From NCBI RefSeq assembly GCF_018398315.1, contig NZ_JAHBRW010000001.1:1-64000 (forward strand): 64,000 bases of DNA, given 5' to 3'. Source of the DNA: Chelatococcus sp. YT9. GTDB taxonomy: Bacteria > Pseudomonadota > Alphaproteobacteria > Rhizobiales > Beijerinckiaceae. A program made the position numbers and the translations under genes. Shown here piece by piece: positions 54,203 through 64,000 of this stretch (position 1 is the first letter of the stretch; each line of letters starts with the position of its first letter). Below the pieces are notes generated by a model that ran no database searches, was not told where the DNA came from, and saw only the letters and a program-made list of their open reading frames with translations.

Positions 54203-56962
54203 CTATTCATCAGCGTCCCCTCCATCGGCGTCGTCAATGTCCGCGCCATCCTCGCTGCCGTCGTCGCTGATGTGCTCGACAGAAACCACCTTCTCATCGT
54301 CAGCGGTGTTAAAGACGATCACGCCCTGACTCGAACGGCCGACGATACGAATGCCATCCACCGGCACGCGGATCAGTTGGCCGCCATTGGTGACGAGCAT
54401 GATCTGGTCGTTGTCCTCGACGGGGAAGGATTCCACCAGCGCGCCGTTGCGATTGTTGACCGCCATCGCCACGATGCCTTTGCCGCCACGGCCGGTGACG
54501 CGATATTCATAAGCCGAGGAACGCTTGCCATAGCCGTTTTCGGACAAGGTGAGCACGAACTGCTCCGCCGCGCCCATGGCTGCGTAGCGCTCCTGCCCGA
54601 GCTCAAGCGCACCGCTTGTCTCCTCGGCATCGGTGTCGACCTGGGCCTCGGCCGCGTCGCCGTTGGCAGCTTCGCCATTGGCGGCACGGCGCGCGGCACC
54701 CGCCAGCTTGAGATAGGCCGAACGCTCGTCGGCGGAGGCCTCCACATGGCGCAGGATCGCCATGGAGATCACCCGGTCGCCGGCAGCGAGCGCGATGCCA
54801 CGCACGCCGGTGGAGTCGCGTCCCTTAAAGACACGCACGTCCGTCGTCTCGAAGCGGATGCACTGGCCCTTGGCCGTCGTCAGCAGAACATCGTCCGTCT
54901 CCGTACAGATGCCCACATCGACGATGGAGTCGCCCTCGTCGAGCTTCATGGCGATCTTGCCGGCGCGATTGACCTGGACGAAGTCCGACAGCTTGTTGCG
55001 GCGCACGCCGCCGGAAGCCGTCGCGAACATCACATCCAGCGTCGCCCAGCTGGCCTCATCCTCCGGCAGCGGCATGATGGTCGTGATGCGTTCGCCTTCC
55101 ACCAGCGGCAGCATGTTGACGAGCGCCTTGCCGCGGGCGTTCGGCGCCGCGAGCGGCAGGCGCCACACCTTTTCCTTGTAGACCTGGCCGCGGGAGGAGA
55201 AGAACAGCACCGGCGTGTGGGTGTTGGCGACGAACAGGCGCGTGACGAAATCCTCGTCGCGCGTCTGCATGCCGGAGCGGCCCTTGCCGCCGCGCCGCTG
55301 GGCGCGATAGGTCGAGAGCGGCACGCGCTTGATGTAGCCGGCGTGGCTCACGGTGACGACCATGTCCTCGCGCTGGATCAGATCCTCATCGTCGACATCC
55401 GAATCCCAGTCGAGAATCTCGGTGCGCCGGGGAGTGGCGAAGGCATCCTTGATGGCGGCGAGTTCATCCCGCACGATGCCTAGGATGCGCGTGCGGGAGC
55501 GCAGGATATCGAGATAGTCGGCGATCTCGATCGCCAGTTTGTTCAATTCGTCAGCGATCTCATCACGGCCGAGAGCCGTGAGGCGCCGCAGCGGCAGGTC
55601 GAGGATCGCCCTTGCCTGGGTCTCCGACAGCCGGTAGGTGCCATCCTCGGCGACACGATGGTTCGGATCGTCGATGAGGGCGATCAGAGCAGCGACATCA
55701 TGCGCAGGCCAGTGGCGCGCCATCAGCGCTTCACGGGCAGAATTGGTGTCGGCTGACGAGCGGATAAGCTGGATGATCTCGTCGATATTGGCGACCGCGA
55801 TGCCGAGGCCGACCAAGATATGGGCGCGATCGCGGGCCTTGTTGAGCAGATATTTCGTGCGCCGGGAAACAACCTCCTCGCGGAAATCCACGAAAGCGCG
55901 GATCATGTCGTAGAGGTTGAGGAGTTCCGGCCGGCCGCCGTTCAGCGCCACCATATTGGCGCCGAAGCTCGTCTGCAGCGCGGTGAAACGGTAGAGCTGG
56001 TTCAGAACCACATCGGCCACCGCGTCGCGCTTCAGCTCGATCACGATGCGCATACCGTCGCGATCGGACTCGTCGCGCAGGTCGGCGATGCCCTCGATCC
56101 GTTTCTCGCGGACAAGATCCGCAATCTTCTCGATCAGCGCCGCCTTGTTCACCTGATAGGGAATTTCGGTGACGATGATCGCCTCGCGATCCTTCCGGAT
56201 CTGCTCGACAGAGGCGCGAGCACGCATGATGATCGAACCGCGGCCGGTCGAATAGGCCGAGCGGATGCCGCCGCGCCCGAGGATGGTCGCAGCCGTCGGG
56301 AAGTCCGGCCCCGGGATGATCTCGGTCAGCGCCTCAAGGCTTATCTCCGGATCCTCGATATAGGCGAAGCATGCATCGACCACCTCGCCGAGATTATGCG
56401 GCGGGATGTTGGTCGCCATGCCAACGGCGATGCCGCCCGCGCCATTCACCAGGAGGTTCGGGAAGCCTGCCGGCAGGACCGTTGGCTCGCGCTCGCTGTT
56501 GTCGTAGTTGTCCTGGAAATTGACCGTATCTTTGTCGAGATCGTCCAGCAGCGCCATTGCGGGCTTGGCGAGACGCACCTCGGTGTAGCGCATGGCCGCC
56601 GGCGGGTCGGCATCGACAGAGCCGAAGTTCCCCTGCCCGTCCAAAAGCGGCAGGCGCATGGAAAAGTCCTGCGCCATGCGCACCAGCGCGTCATAGATCG
56701 ACTGGTCACCGTGCGGGTGATATTTACCGATCACATCACCGACCACGCGCGCCGACTTGCGATAAGGTTTGTCGGGCGTATAGCCGTTTTCGTACATGGA
56801 ATAGAGGATGCGGCGGTGCACCGGCTTGAGTCCGTCGCGCACATCCGGCAAGGCGCGGCTCACGATCACGCTCATGGCGTAATCGAGATAGCTGCGCTTC
56901 ATCTCATCGGAGATCGACACCAGAGCGATGTCGCCGCCGATCTTCTCGTCATCATCTGCCAA
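54203..56962 (-). CDS. gyrA: DNA gyrase subunit A
   Basis: A 919-residue subunit that breaks and rejoins DNA to add negative supercoils with GyrB. The catalytic Tyr is Tyr126 in [14 protein letters not shown]. The quinolone-determining segment reads [20 protein letters not shown], so the position of E. coli Ser83 is Gln87 here, while the Asp87 equivalent is Asp91. The GyrA box is QRRGGKG, which separates it from ParC. The C-terminal beta-pinwheel carries an Ala/Asp/Glu-rich insert ([20 protein letters not shown]), usual in alphaproteobacteria, and the tail is acidic ([15 protein letters not shown]). It is divergent from an esterase-like phytase gene. Confidence 0.98.
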   Translation of the reverse strand: MADDDEKIGGDIALVSISDEMKRSYLDYAMSVIVSRALPDVRDGLKPVHRRILYSMYENGYTPDKPYRKSARVVGDVIGKYHPHGDQSIYDALVRMAQDFSMRLPLLDGQGNFGSVDADPPAAMRYTEVRLAKPAMALLDDLDKDTVNFQDNYDNSEREPTVLPAGFPNLLVNGAGGIAVGMATNIPPHNLGEVVDACFAYIEDPEISLEALTEIIPGPDFPTAATILGRGGIRSAYSTGRGSIIMRARASVEQIRKDREAIIVTEIPYQVNKAALIEKIADLVREKRIEGIADLRDESDRDGMRIVIELKRDAVADVVLNQLYRFTALQTSFGANMVALNGGRPELLNLYDMIRAFVDFREEVVSRRTKYLLNKARDRAHILVGLGIAVANIDEIIQLIRSSADTNSAREALMARHWPAHDVAALIALIDDPNHRVAEDGTYRLSETQARAILDLPLRRLTALGRDEIADELNKLAIEIADYLDILRSRTRILGIVRDELAAIKDAFATPRRTEILDWDSDVDDEDLIQREDMVVTVSHAGYIKRVPLSTYRAQRRGGKGRSGMQTRDEDFVTRLFVANTHTPVLFFSSRGQVYKEKVWRLPLAAPNARGKALVNMLPLVEGERITTIMPLPEDEASWATLDVMFATASGGVRRNKLSDFVQVNRAGKIAMKLDEGDSIVDVGICTETDDVLLTTAKGQCIRFETTDVRVFKGRDSTGVRGIALAAGDRVISMAILRHVEASADERSAYLKLAGAARRAANGEAANGDAAEAQVDTDAEETSGALELGQERYAAMGAAEQFVLTLSENGYGKRSSAYEYRVTGRGGKGIVAMAVNNRNGALVESFPVEDNDQIMLVTNGGQLIRVPVDGIRIVGRSSQGVIVFNTADDEKVVSVEHISDDGSEDGADIDDADGGDADE

Positions 56963-57480
56963 GAGAGAATTCCAACAAAAATCTCAGGAAGGGGCTTTTG
57001 GAGCGTCCCGAACGGATCCCGTCCGCAATGAGGGGCAGCCTATGCCACGATAGCCATTCCATTCAGGCCCCAGCCCAGCGGCCGTGCCCCGTCCGCATGA
57101 TGGGGAAACGCACCTGATTCAACGAGTTCATGAGCGATCTCATCGAAAAAAGGGATGCACTTTACCAGTACCAAGCTCTAGCGCATCCGTCCGTGAAAAG
57201 CCAGCATTGAGGCCCCCTGTTCACGATTTAATTATCGATATATATCAATATCTTATCCATTGCGGGTAATTCGGTCTGCATCCACGCGCCGCTCTCGCGA
57301 CGCCCAGCCACCGATTTCGATGATTCGCGACGCATTTTTCGTGGAGGTTCGTCGCCTGGAAAAGCCGCTTGAAGCACATCGCGAGGCTTCCTGGGCTGTC
57401 ACCGGACCGTCGCCGGATCGGCCTACGGTCGCGCTCGTCAATGTGCCAAGGTCGCTGGGAACGGGCCCGGAGGAACAGCT
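56963..57480. other. Divergent intergenic region of gyrA
   Basis: About 520 bp. It holds the gyrA promoter and a very AT-rich stretch (about 57225-57262, TTAATTATCGATATATATC-like) that stands out in this genome. A plus-strand frame at 57260-57487 overlaps the next gene start and has no family. No RNA gene recognised. Confidence 0.45.
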
Positions 57481-58590
57481 ATGTTGAGATCATGCCTCCT
57501 TCTTCCGGCTGCCGTTCTGGCCAGCTTCATCCCTGCGGCTCTCGCCGCCGAAAACATGTCCGGCACCCTGACGCTACGCTTCATCGGCGAGAAGAGCATT
57601 CGAGCTCCTCTCGACGTGGACGGAACGCGGGTCGGCGGGCTCTCCGGGCTCGCTTTCGACGCAGCCAGCGGACGCTGGATCGCTCTCAGTGACGATCGCT
57701 CGGAGAAGGCGCCCGCTCGCTTCTACAAGCTGACGCTCGACTATGACGCCTCGGGCTTTCGCGCGGTGACAATCGACCAGGCCGTGCCCCTTCGTGACGC
57801 CGATGGGAAGCCATTCCCGACACGACGTGTCGACCCGGAGGCGCTGCGCCTCGATCCGGGAAGTGGCGCGCTCTACTGGACGAGCGAAGGGGACGCGACC
57901 GCCGGGATCGACCCCGTGCTGCGGGCCAGCACCGCTGACGGGCACCATCTGCGCGAGATCCCGCTGCCTGCCCGCTACCGCGTCAGCACCGATGGCAAAC
58001 GCGGGCCGCGCAACAATCTCGCCTTTGAAGGACTGGCGCTGACCCCGGACGCGGGAACATTGATCGCGGCGCTGGAGAATGCGCTGGTTGAGGACGGCCC
58101 TAAGGCCTCACTGACTGAAACCAGCCCTGTACGTGTTTCCACCTTCAACATGGTATCCGGACAGGCCGGCCCCGAATGGGTCTATGTCACGGATCCGATC
58201 CGCATGGCCCCTGCCAAGCCCGGCGGCTTCGCAGACAATGGCGTCTCCGACATTCTCGCTCTCGACGAAGGATCCCTGCTCGTCATGGAACGCGGCTACA
58301 GCGCGGGCAAAGGAAACGATATCCGTCTTTACCGTGCGGACCGGCGGAATGCGACCGACGTTTCCGCCATCGACGCTCTTTCCGGCGCAAGCTGGGTGCC
58401 GCTCGCGAAAACGCTGGTCCTGGATCTTGCCACCCTCGGCACAGCGCTCGACAACTTCGAGGGCATGGATTTCGGCCCCCGGCTGAATAACGGCAACCGC
58501 ACGCTGGTGATCGTCTCCGACGACAATTTCAACGAGGCGCAGACCACGAAATTCCTGGCCTTCGAGGTCATCGAAACAGGCGGGACATAA
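57481..58590 (+). CDS. Esterase-like activity of phytase family protein
   Basis: A 369-residue exported beta-propeller. A signal peptide (MLRSCLLLPAAVLASFIPAA, cleaved after LAA) precedes the Phytase-like domain: RVGGLSGLAFDAASGRWIAL, SDDRSEKAPARFYKLTLDYD, RRVDPEALRLDPGSGALYWT, RGPRNNLAFEGLALTPDAGT, FADNGVSDILALDEGSLLVM and ALDNFEGMDFGPRLNNGN. The family includes proteins with reported esterase or phytase-like activity; substrate unknown. GGAGG 6 bp before the ATG makes the start certain. No partner gene on this strand. Confidence 0.93.
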   Translation: MLRSCLLLPAAVLASFIPAALAAENMSGTLTLRFIGEKSIRAPLDVDGTRVGGLSGLAFDAASGRWIALSDDRSEKAPARFYKLTLDYDASGFRAVTIDQAVPLRDADGKPFPTRRVDPEALRLDPGSGALYWTSEGDATAGIDPVLRASTADGHHLREIPLPARYRVSTDGKRGPRNNLAFEGLALTPDAGTLIAALENALVEDGPKASLTETSPVRVSTFNMVSGQAGPEWVYVTDPIRMAPAKPGGFADNGVSDILALDEGSLLVMERGYSAGKGNDIRLYRADRRNATDVSAIDALSGASWVPLAKTLVLDLATLGTALDNFEGMDFGPRLNNGNRTLVIVSDDNFNEAQTTKFLAFEVIETGGT

Positions 58591-58670
58591 GGCCTATCGA
58601 CATTCACGCTCTTGGCGCGGATGTAATGCGGCCTCATCCGGACGTTACCGCTCCAACAGGACGGCGCCGT

Positions 58671-58706
58671 GTAACGGAAGGTGGGCCCCTTGGGCCGTAC
58701 CGTTAC
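58671..58706. repeat. Large imperfect inverted repeat between convergent genes
   Basis: GTAACGG (58671-58677) pairs with CCGTTAC (58700-58706), and inside GGT...ACC and GGCCC/GGGCC pair around CTT, giving a long hairpin with two small internal loops. It lies between the phytase-like gene and the convergent ssb, probably a terminator without T-run. Confidence 0.5.
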
Positions 58707-58772
58707 CGGATCCCGGCGCGAGCCCGCGCTCGTCCCAGATGACGTCGCGGGCTATCGATGCGTGTTGTTGGG

Positions 58773-59288
58773 CTAGAACGGAATATCGTCGTCAAGGTCA
58801 CTGGCGTATTTTGAACCGCCGCTCGCGGCCGGGCGCCGGTCCGGGGAGCGCTGCTCCATGGGCGAGGCCCGACCAAAGTCGCCTCCACGCGAGCCCCCAT
58901 AGCTGTCGTCCTCAATGGCCCCACCGCCTTCGCCGCCGCGGCTGTCGAGAATCGTGAGCTCGCCGCGAAAGCGCTGCAGCACGATCTCCGTCGTGTAGCG
59001 CTCCTGACCATCTTTGTCCTGCCATTTGCGGGTCTGCAGCTGCCCCTCGAGGTAAACCTTCGATCCCTTGCGCAGATATTGCTCGGCGATCTTCGCGAGA
59101 TTTTCGTTGAAGATCACTACACTATGCCATTCCGTGCGCTCCCGGCGCTCACCGGTGGCCTTGTCACGCCAAGTCTCCGAGGTGGCGATGCGCAGGTTGA
59201 CGACGGGGTCGCCCGAGCCGAGCCGACGAGTCTCGGGGTCGCGCCCGAGATTCCCCACCAGAATAACCTTATTGACGCTGCCTGCCAT
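58773..59288 (-). CDS. ssb: Single-stranded DNA-binding protein
   Basis: A 171-residue protein that coats single-stranded DNA in replication, repair and recombination. The OB fold covers [20 protein letters not shown] to ILDSRGGE, with [20 protein letters not shown] and [21 protein letters not shown] Gly/Ser/Arg linker and the acidic tip DLDDDIPF, which recruits partner proteins, complete it. The ATG at 59288 has GGAGGT 5 bp upstream; the GTG one codon earlier is less likely. Divergent from uvrA, with a LexA box between them. Confidence 0.97.
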   Translation of the reverse strand: MAGSVNKVILVGNLGRDPETRRLGSGDPVVNLRIATSETWRDKATGERRERTEWHSVVIFNENLAKIAEQYLRKGSKVYLEGQLQTRKWQDKDGQERYTTEIVLQRFRGELTILDSRGGEGGGAIEDDSYGGSRGGDFGRASPMEQRSPDRRPAASGGSKYASDLDDDIPF

Positions 59289-59958
59289 CACGGACCTCCA
59301 CGGCCAAGCCGAACCAACTAATCACGAACGCAGCCACACAGTCGGAAACCAATCGGGCGCATAAGAGCTACCCAGGCTCTCCTGACGTGGGCACCGGGAT
59401 TTGGCTCAGCAAATTCCAAAGCCTACACTTGGTCCGGACACTAGCCGATCATCCCCGCTGCCGTCGCCCGAAGGCACCGGCTTGTCCACATGCAATGGCA
59501 GCCGTGATGACAACCCGCAACACGCCCGAACCGCGGCGCGATAAAATGTTCCCTTTCTGTTCTAGACAGAATATCCAAAGTCTGCAACTCTCCGTGAGCC
59601 AGAAAAACTCATCGACCAGTCCGGGAACGGAGCCGTAGCGTCGGCATGGGCGCTCCGGTGAGATCCTGGTCGGCAGGATGTGGGGATTGCGGAGGCTAAC
59701 CCGTGATCGGCCCAACCAGCGTGCCTGACCGCAGCGCCCGTGTCCGGGGATTTCCCGTCAGATACGCAGCCACTGGCATAAATGGAGTGGAAGGCCCATG
59801 TAGTTGCCCGAACCTGCCCTTGAATACGGGGTTACGATCTCGTCCTTCCCGCAAGCGACAAGCCATGCGAGAAGAACGGGCTCATTCTTCAAGTCGTTCG
59901 TCGTTCAGCGCTCCAGGCGCCGTCCGCTCCTGTCGATCCCACTTGTCCGTTGAGAGCC
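59289..59958. other. Divergent ssb-uvrA control region
   Basis: 670 bp that carry a LexA box (59548-59562), overlapped by the inverted repeat TTCTGT/ACAGAA (59555-59571). No small gene with a ribosome site could be supported in the 400 bp between the box and uvrA. Confidence 0.55.
59548..59562. promoter_or_regulatory. SOS (LexA) box
   Basis: GTTC (59548-59551), seven bases, GTTC (59559-59562): the alphaproteobacterial LexA operator GTTC-N7-GTTC. It lies between divergent ssb and uvrA, both known LexA-regulon members in rhizobia, so one box may serve both. Confidence 0.8.
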
Positions 59959-63030
<3,072 letters not shown>

Positions 63031-63237
63031 CTCCGTGCCGCGATTTCGCCGTTTTTGCGGAATTTCGACCCAAATGTAACTAAATCCTTACCCTGCTGAC
63101 GCCTTCGTCATGCTCCCCACGCATGACTGTCATACAGAATCTCCCCTGCCTGAAATCGAGGCAAAGGCCTATATGCTGCATCGCAACAAGGCGAGATCGG
63201 CAGCATCCGCTAAGCCCCTCGCCGTCAGGAGATTAAA

Positions 63238-63399
63238 ATGATCGTCACGCATATCCTCGCTAAGATCCGCAGCTACCTGCGCTACCGCGACACCGTCCGC
63301 GAGCTTTCTCGTCTGTCGGACCGCGAACTCAACGATCTCGGCCTGTCCCGTTGGGATATCCCCTTCATTGCGCGCAAGCACACGAAGGTCGGCGCCTGA
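63238..63399 (+). CDS. DUF1127 micro-protein
   Basis: A 53-residue basic protein. LRYRDTVRELSRLSDRELND and LGLSRWDIPFIARKH match DUF1127 (YjiS-like), an arginine-rich small domain that is abundant in Hyphomicrobiales; in Agrobacterium and Rhodobacter such proteins affect sRNA and mRNA metabolism and phosphate or carbon use. AGGAG 6 bp before the ATG at 63238 and a strong terminator after it make it a complete little transcription unit. It lies 208 bp after uvrA. Confidence 0.92.
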   Translation: MIVTHILAKIRSYLRYRDTVRELSRLSDRELNDLGLSRWDIPFIARKHTKVGA

Positions 63400-63431
63400 T
63401 CGTCGGGATCACTCACAAGATCCTGGCTCGT

Positions 63432-63464
63432 AACGCCCGCCCGTTTGGCGGGCGTTCGTGTTTT
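63432..63464 (+). terminator. Rho-independent terminator after the DUF1127 gene
   Basis: A perfect 10-bp stem (63432-63441 with 63447-63456) with a CGTTT loop, followed by CGTGTTTT. It begins 33 bp past the DUF1127 stop codon. Confidence 0.85.
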
Positions 63465-63570
63465 GAGACTACGAACGCGCCGGATGCTCCCAGCGCGCCT
63501 TCAATAAGCCGTGACATCGCTGTTTGTCGCTGCCGCCGACAAAGCCCGGCTGATGTTACGGAGAACGACC

Positions 63571-63804
63571 ATGACAAAGATATACGCTGTCGATGAAGCT
63601 GGCAGGCGCACGCTCATCCCATCCCGCCTGGTGGTCGTCGAGACAGCGGCTGGTGATCACATGAAGATCGAGGCCGGCATGCACCGCTTGGGAGAGGTCA
63701 CGCTCTTAGCCGAGGCGGATCCGGCCCGCGCCGCGGTGCTGGCAGTGCGCAGCGGCGGTTGCAATGTCCTCCATATAACGCTCGAACGACTGAACAAATC
63801 TTGA
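63571..63804 (+). CDS. Small hypothetical protein, 77 residues
   Basis: A 77-residue soluble protein, MTKIYAVDEAGRRTLIPSRL, with a mixed beta pattern (VVVETAAGDHMKIEAGMHRL, AAVLAVRSGGCNVLHITLER). GGAG 7 bp before the ATG at 63571 supports it as a real gene. No family recognised. It sits between the DUF1127 terminator and trmFO, with 32 bp to trmFO, and may be its first operon partner. Confidence 0.65.
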   Translation: MTKIYAVDEAGRRTLIPSRLVVVETAAGDHMKIEAGMHRLGEVTLLAEADPARAAVLAVRSGGCNVLHITLERLNKS

Positions 63805-63836
63805 CGATGGCCAAGCCACCCGACACATAGGGCGGC

Positions 63837-64000
63837 ATGACGCTTCAACCAACTCACATCATCGGCGGTGGCCTCGCCGGCTCCGAAGCCGCCTGGCAGA
63901 TCGCCCAGTCGGGCCAACGCGTCATTCTCCATGAGATGCGGCCGACCACGGCGACGCCCGCCCACAAGGGCGAGGGCCTGGCGGAGCTCGTCTGCTCCAA
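63837..64000 (+). CDS. trmFO: tRNA (uracil-5-)-methyltransferase TrmFO, 5' end only
   Basis: The first 54 codons of TrmFO, cut by the window end. [20 protein letters not shown] is the FAD-binding start, followed by [20 protein letters not shown] and AELVCSN, all hallmark text of folate-dependent m5U54 tRNA methyltransferase, which uses 5,10-methylenetetrahydrofolate and FADH2. AGGGCGGC precedes the ATG. The rest of the gene lies beyond 64000. Confidence 0.92.
   Translation, partial: MTLQPTHIIGGGLAGSEAAWQIAQSGQRVILHEMRPTTATPAHKGEGLAELVCS

Noticed and set aside
57260-57487. Plus-strand frame of 75 codons before the phytase-like gene
   Set aside because: It overlaps the start and ribosome site of the phytase-like gene, and its composition is Arg-rich without a family.
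58773-59288. ssb considered as a mobile-element SSB
   Set aside because: It has normal length, the DDDIPF tip and the usual chromosomal partner uvrA.

Overview
The window looks like chromosomal DNA of a high-GC alphaproteobacterium of the order Hyphomicrobiales (Rhizobiales). A Chelatococcus-, Bosea- or Methylobacterium-like organism would fit, but I cannot place it to genus. Signs are an Omp25-type porin-like protein, an invasion-associated-locus-B protein, DUF1127 and DUF3309 micro-proteins, the mltG-yicC-gmk order, two GGAAC-N16/17-CGTT (EcfG-type) promoters and a GTTC-N7-GTTC LexA box between ssb and uvrA.

Layout. 1-4.3 kb is a likely island remnant. It holds a DUF6717 gene, a lone AT-richer beta-helix (tailspike-like) gene and a decayed tyrosine integrase ending 46 bp from the 3' end of a tRNA-Asp gene. 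4.7-9.7 kb has two stress-type small proteins, an Omp25-like protein and gmk-yicC-mltG. 10-13 kb has an SMP-30 lactonase and an SDR dehydrogenase, then an unusual XRE regulator with an IS3-OrfA-like tail. 13.2-19.1 kb is a BMP-type nucleoside ABC importer coupled to a quinone oxidoreductase. 19-30 kb is mixed housekeeping: SulP, TerC, a UbiH-type hydroxylase, HspQ, an IalB-like protein, a YejA-like binding protein followed by an ANL-like protein lacking its catalytic parts, and glycerol kinase. 30.7-35.6 kb has small hypothetical, SIMPL, DUF3309 and extensin-like genes and a 2-hydroxyacid dehydrogenase.

35.6-45.8 kb is a surface-polysaccharide cluster: five glycosyltransferase genes, one of them a glycosyltransferase-methyltransferase-beta-sandwich fusion, plus a separate coiled-coil methyltransferase and gmd (GDP-mannose 4,6-dehydratase). 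No flippase, polymerase or ABC exporter is present here, so assembly and export genes must lie elsewhere. The methyltransferases suggest a methyl-capped or methyl-decorated 6-deoxyhexose glycan.

46-64 kb is conserved core: coaD, two cyclophilins, queA and tgt on one strand (queuosine formation), ppk2, YjbR and EVE proteins, a PLP dehydratase, gyrA, an esterase-like-phytase protein, divergent ssb/uvrA around an SOS box, DUF1127, and the start of trmFO cut by the window edge. No CRISPR array, rRNA or intact insertion sequence was seen. The most unusual items are the tailspike/integrase remnant, the XRE-OrfA hybrid, the degenerate ANL protein and the GT-MT fusion.
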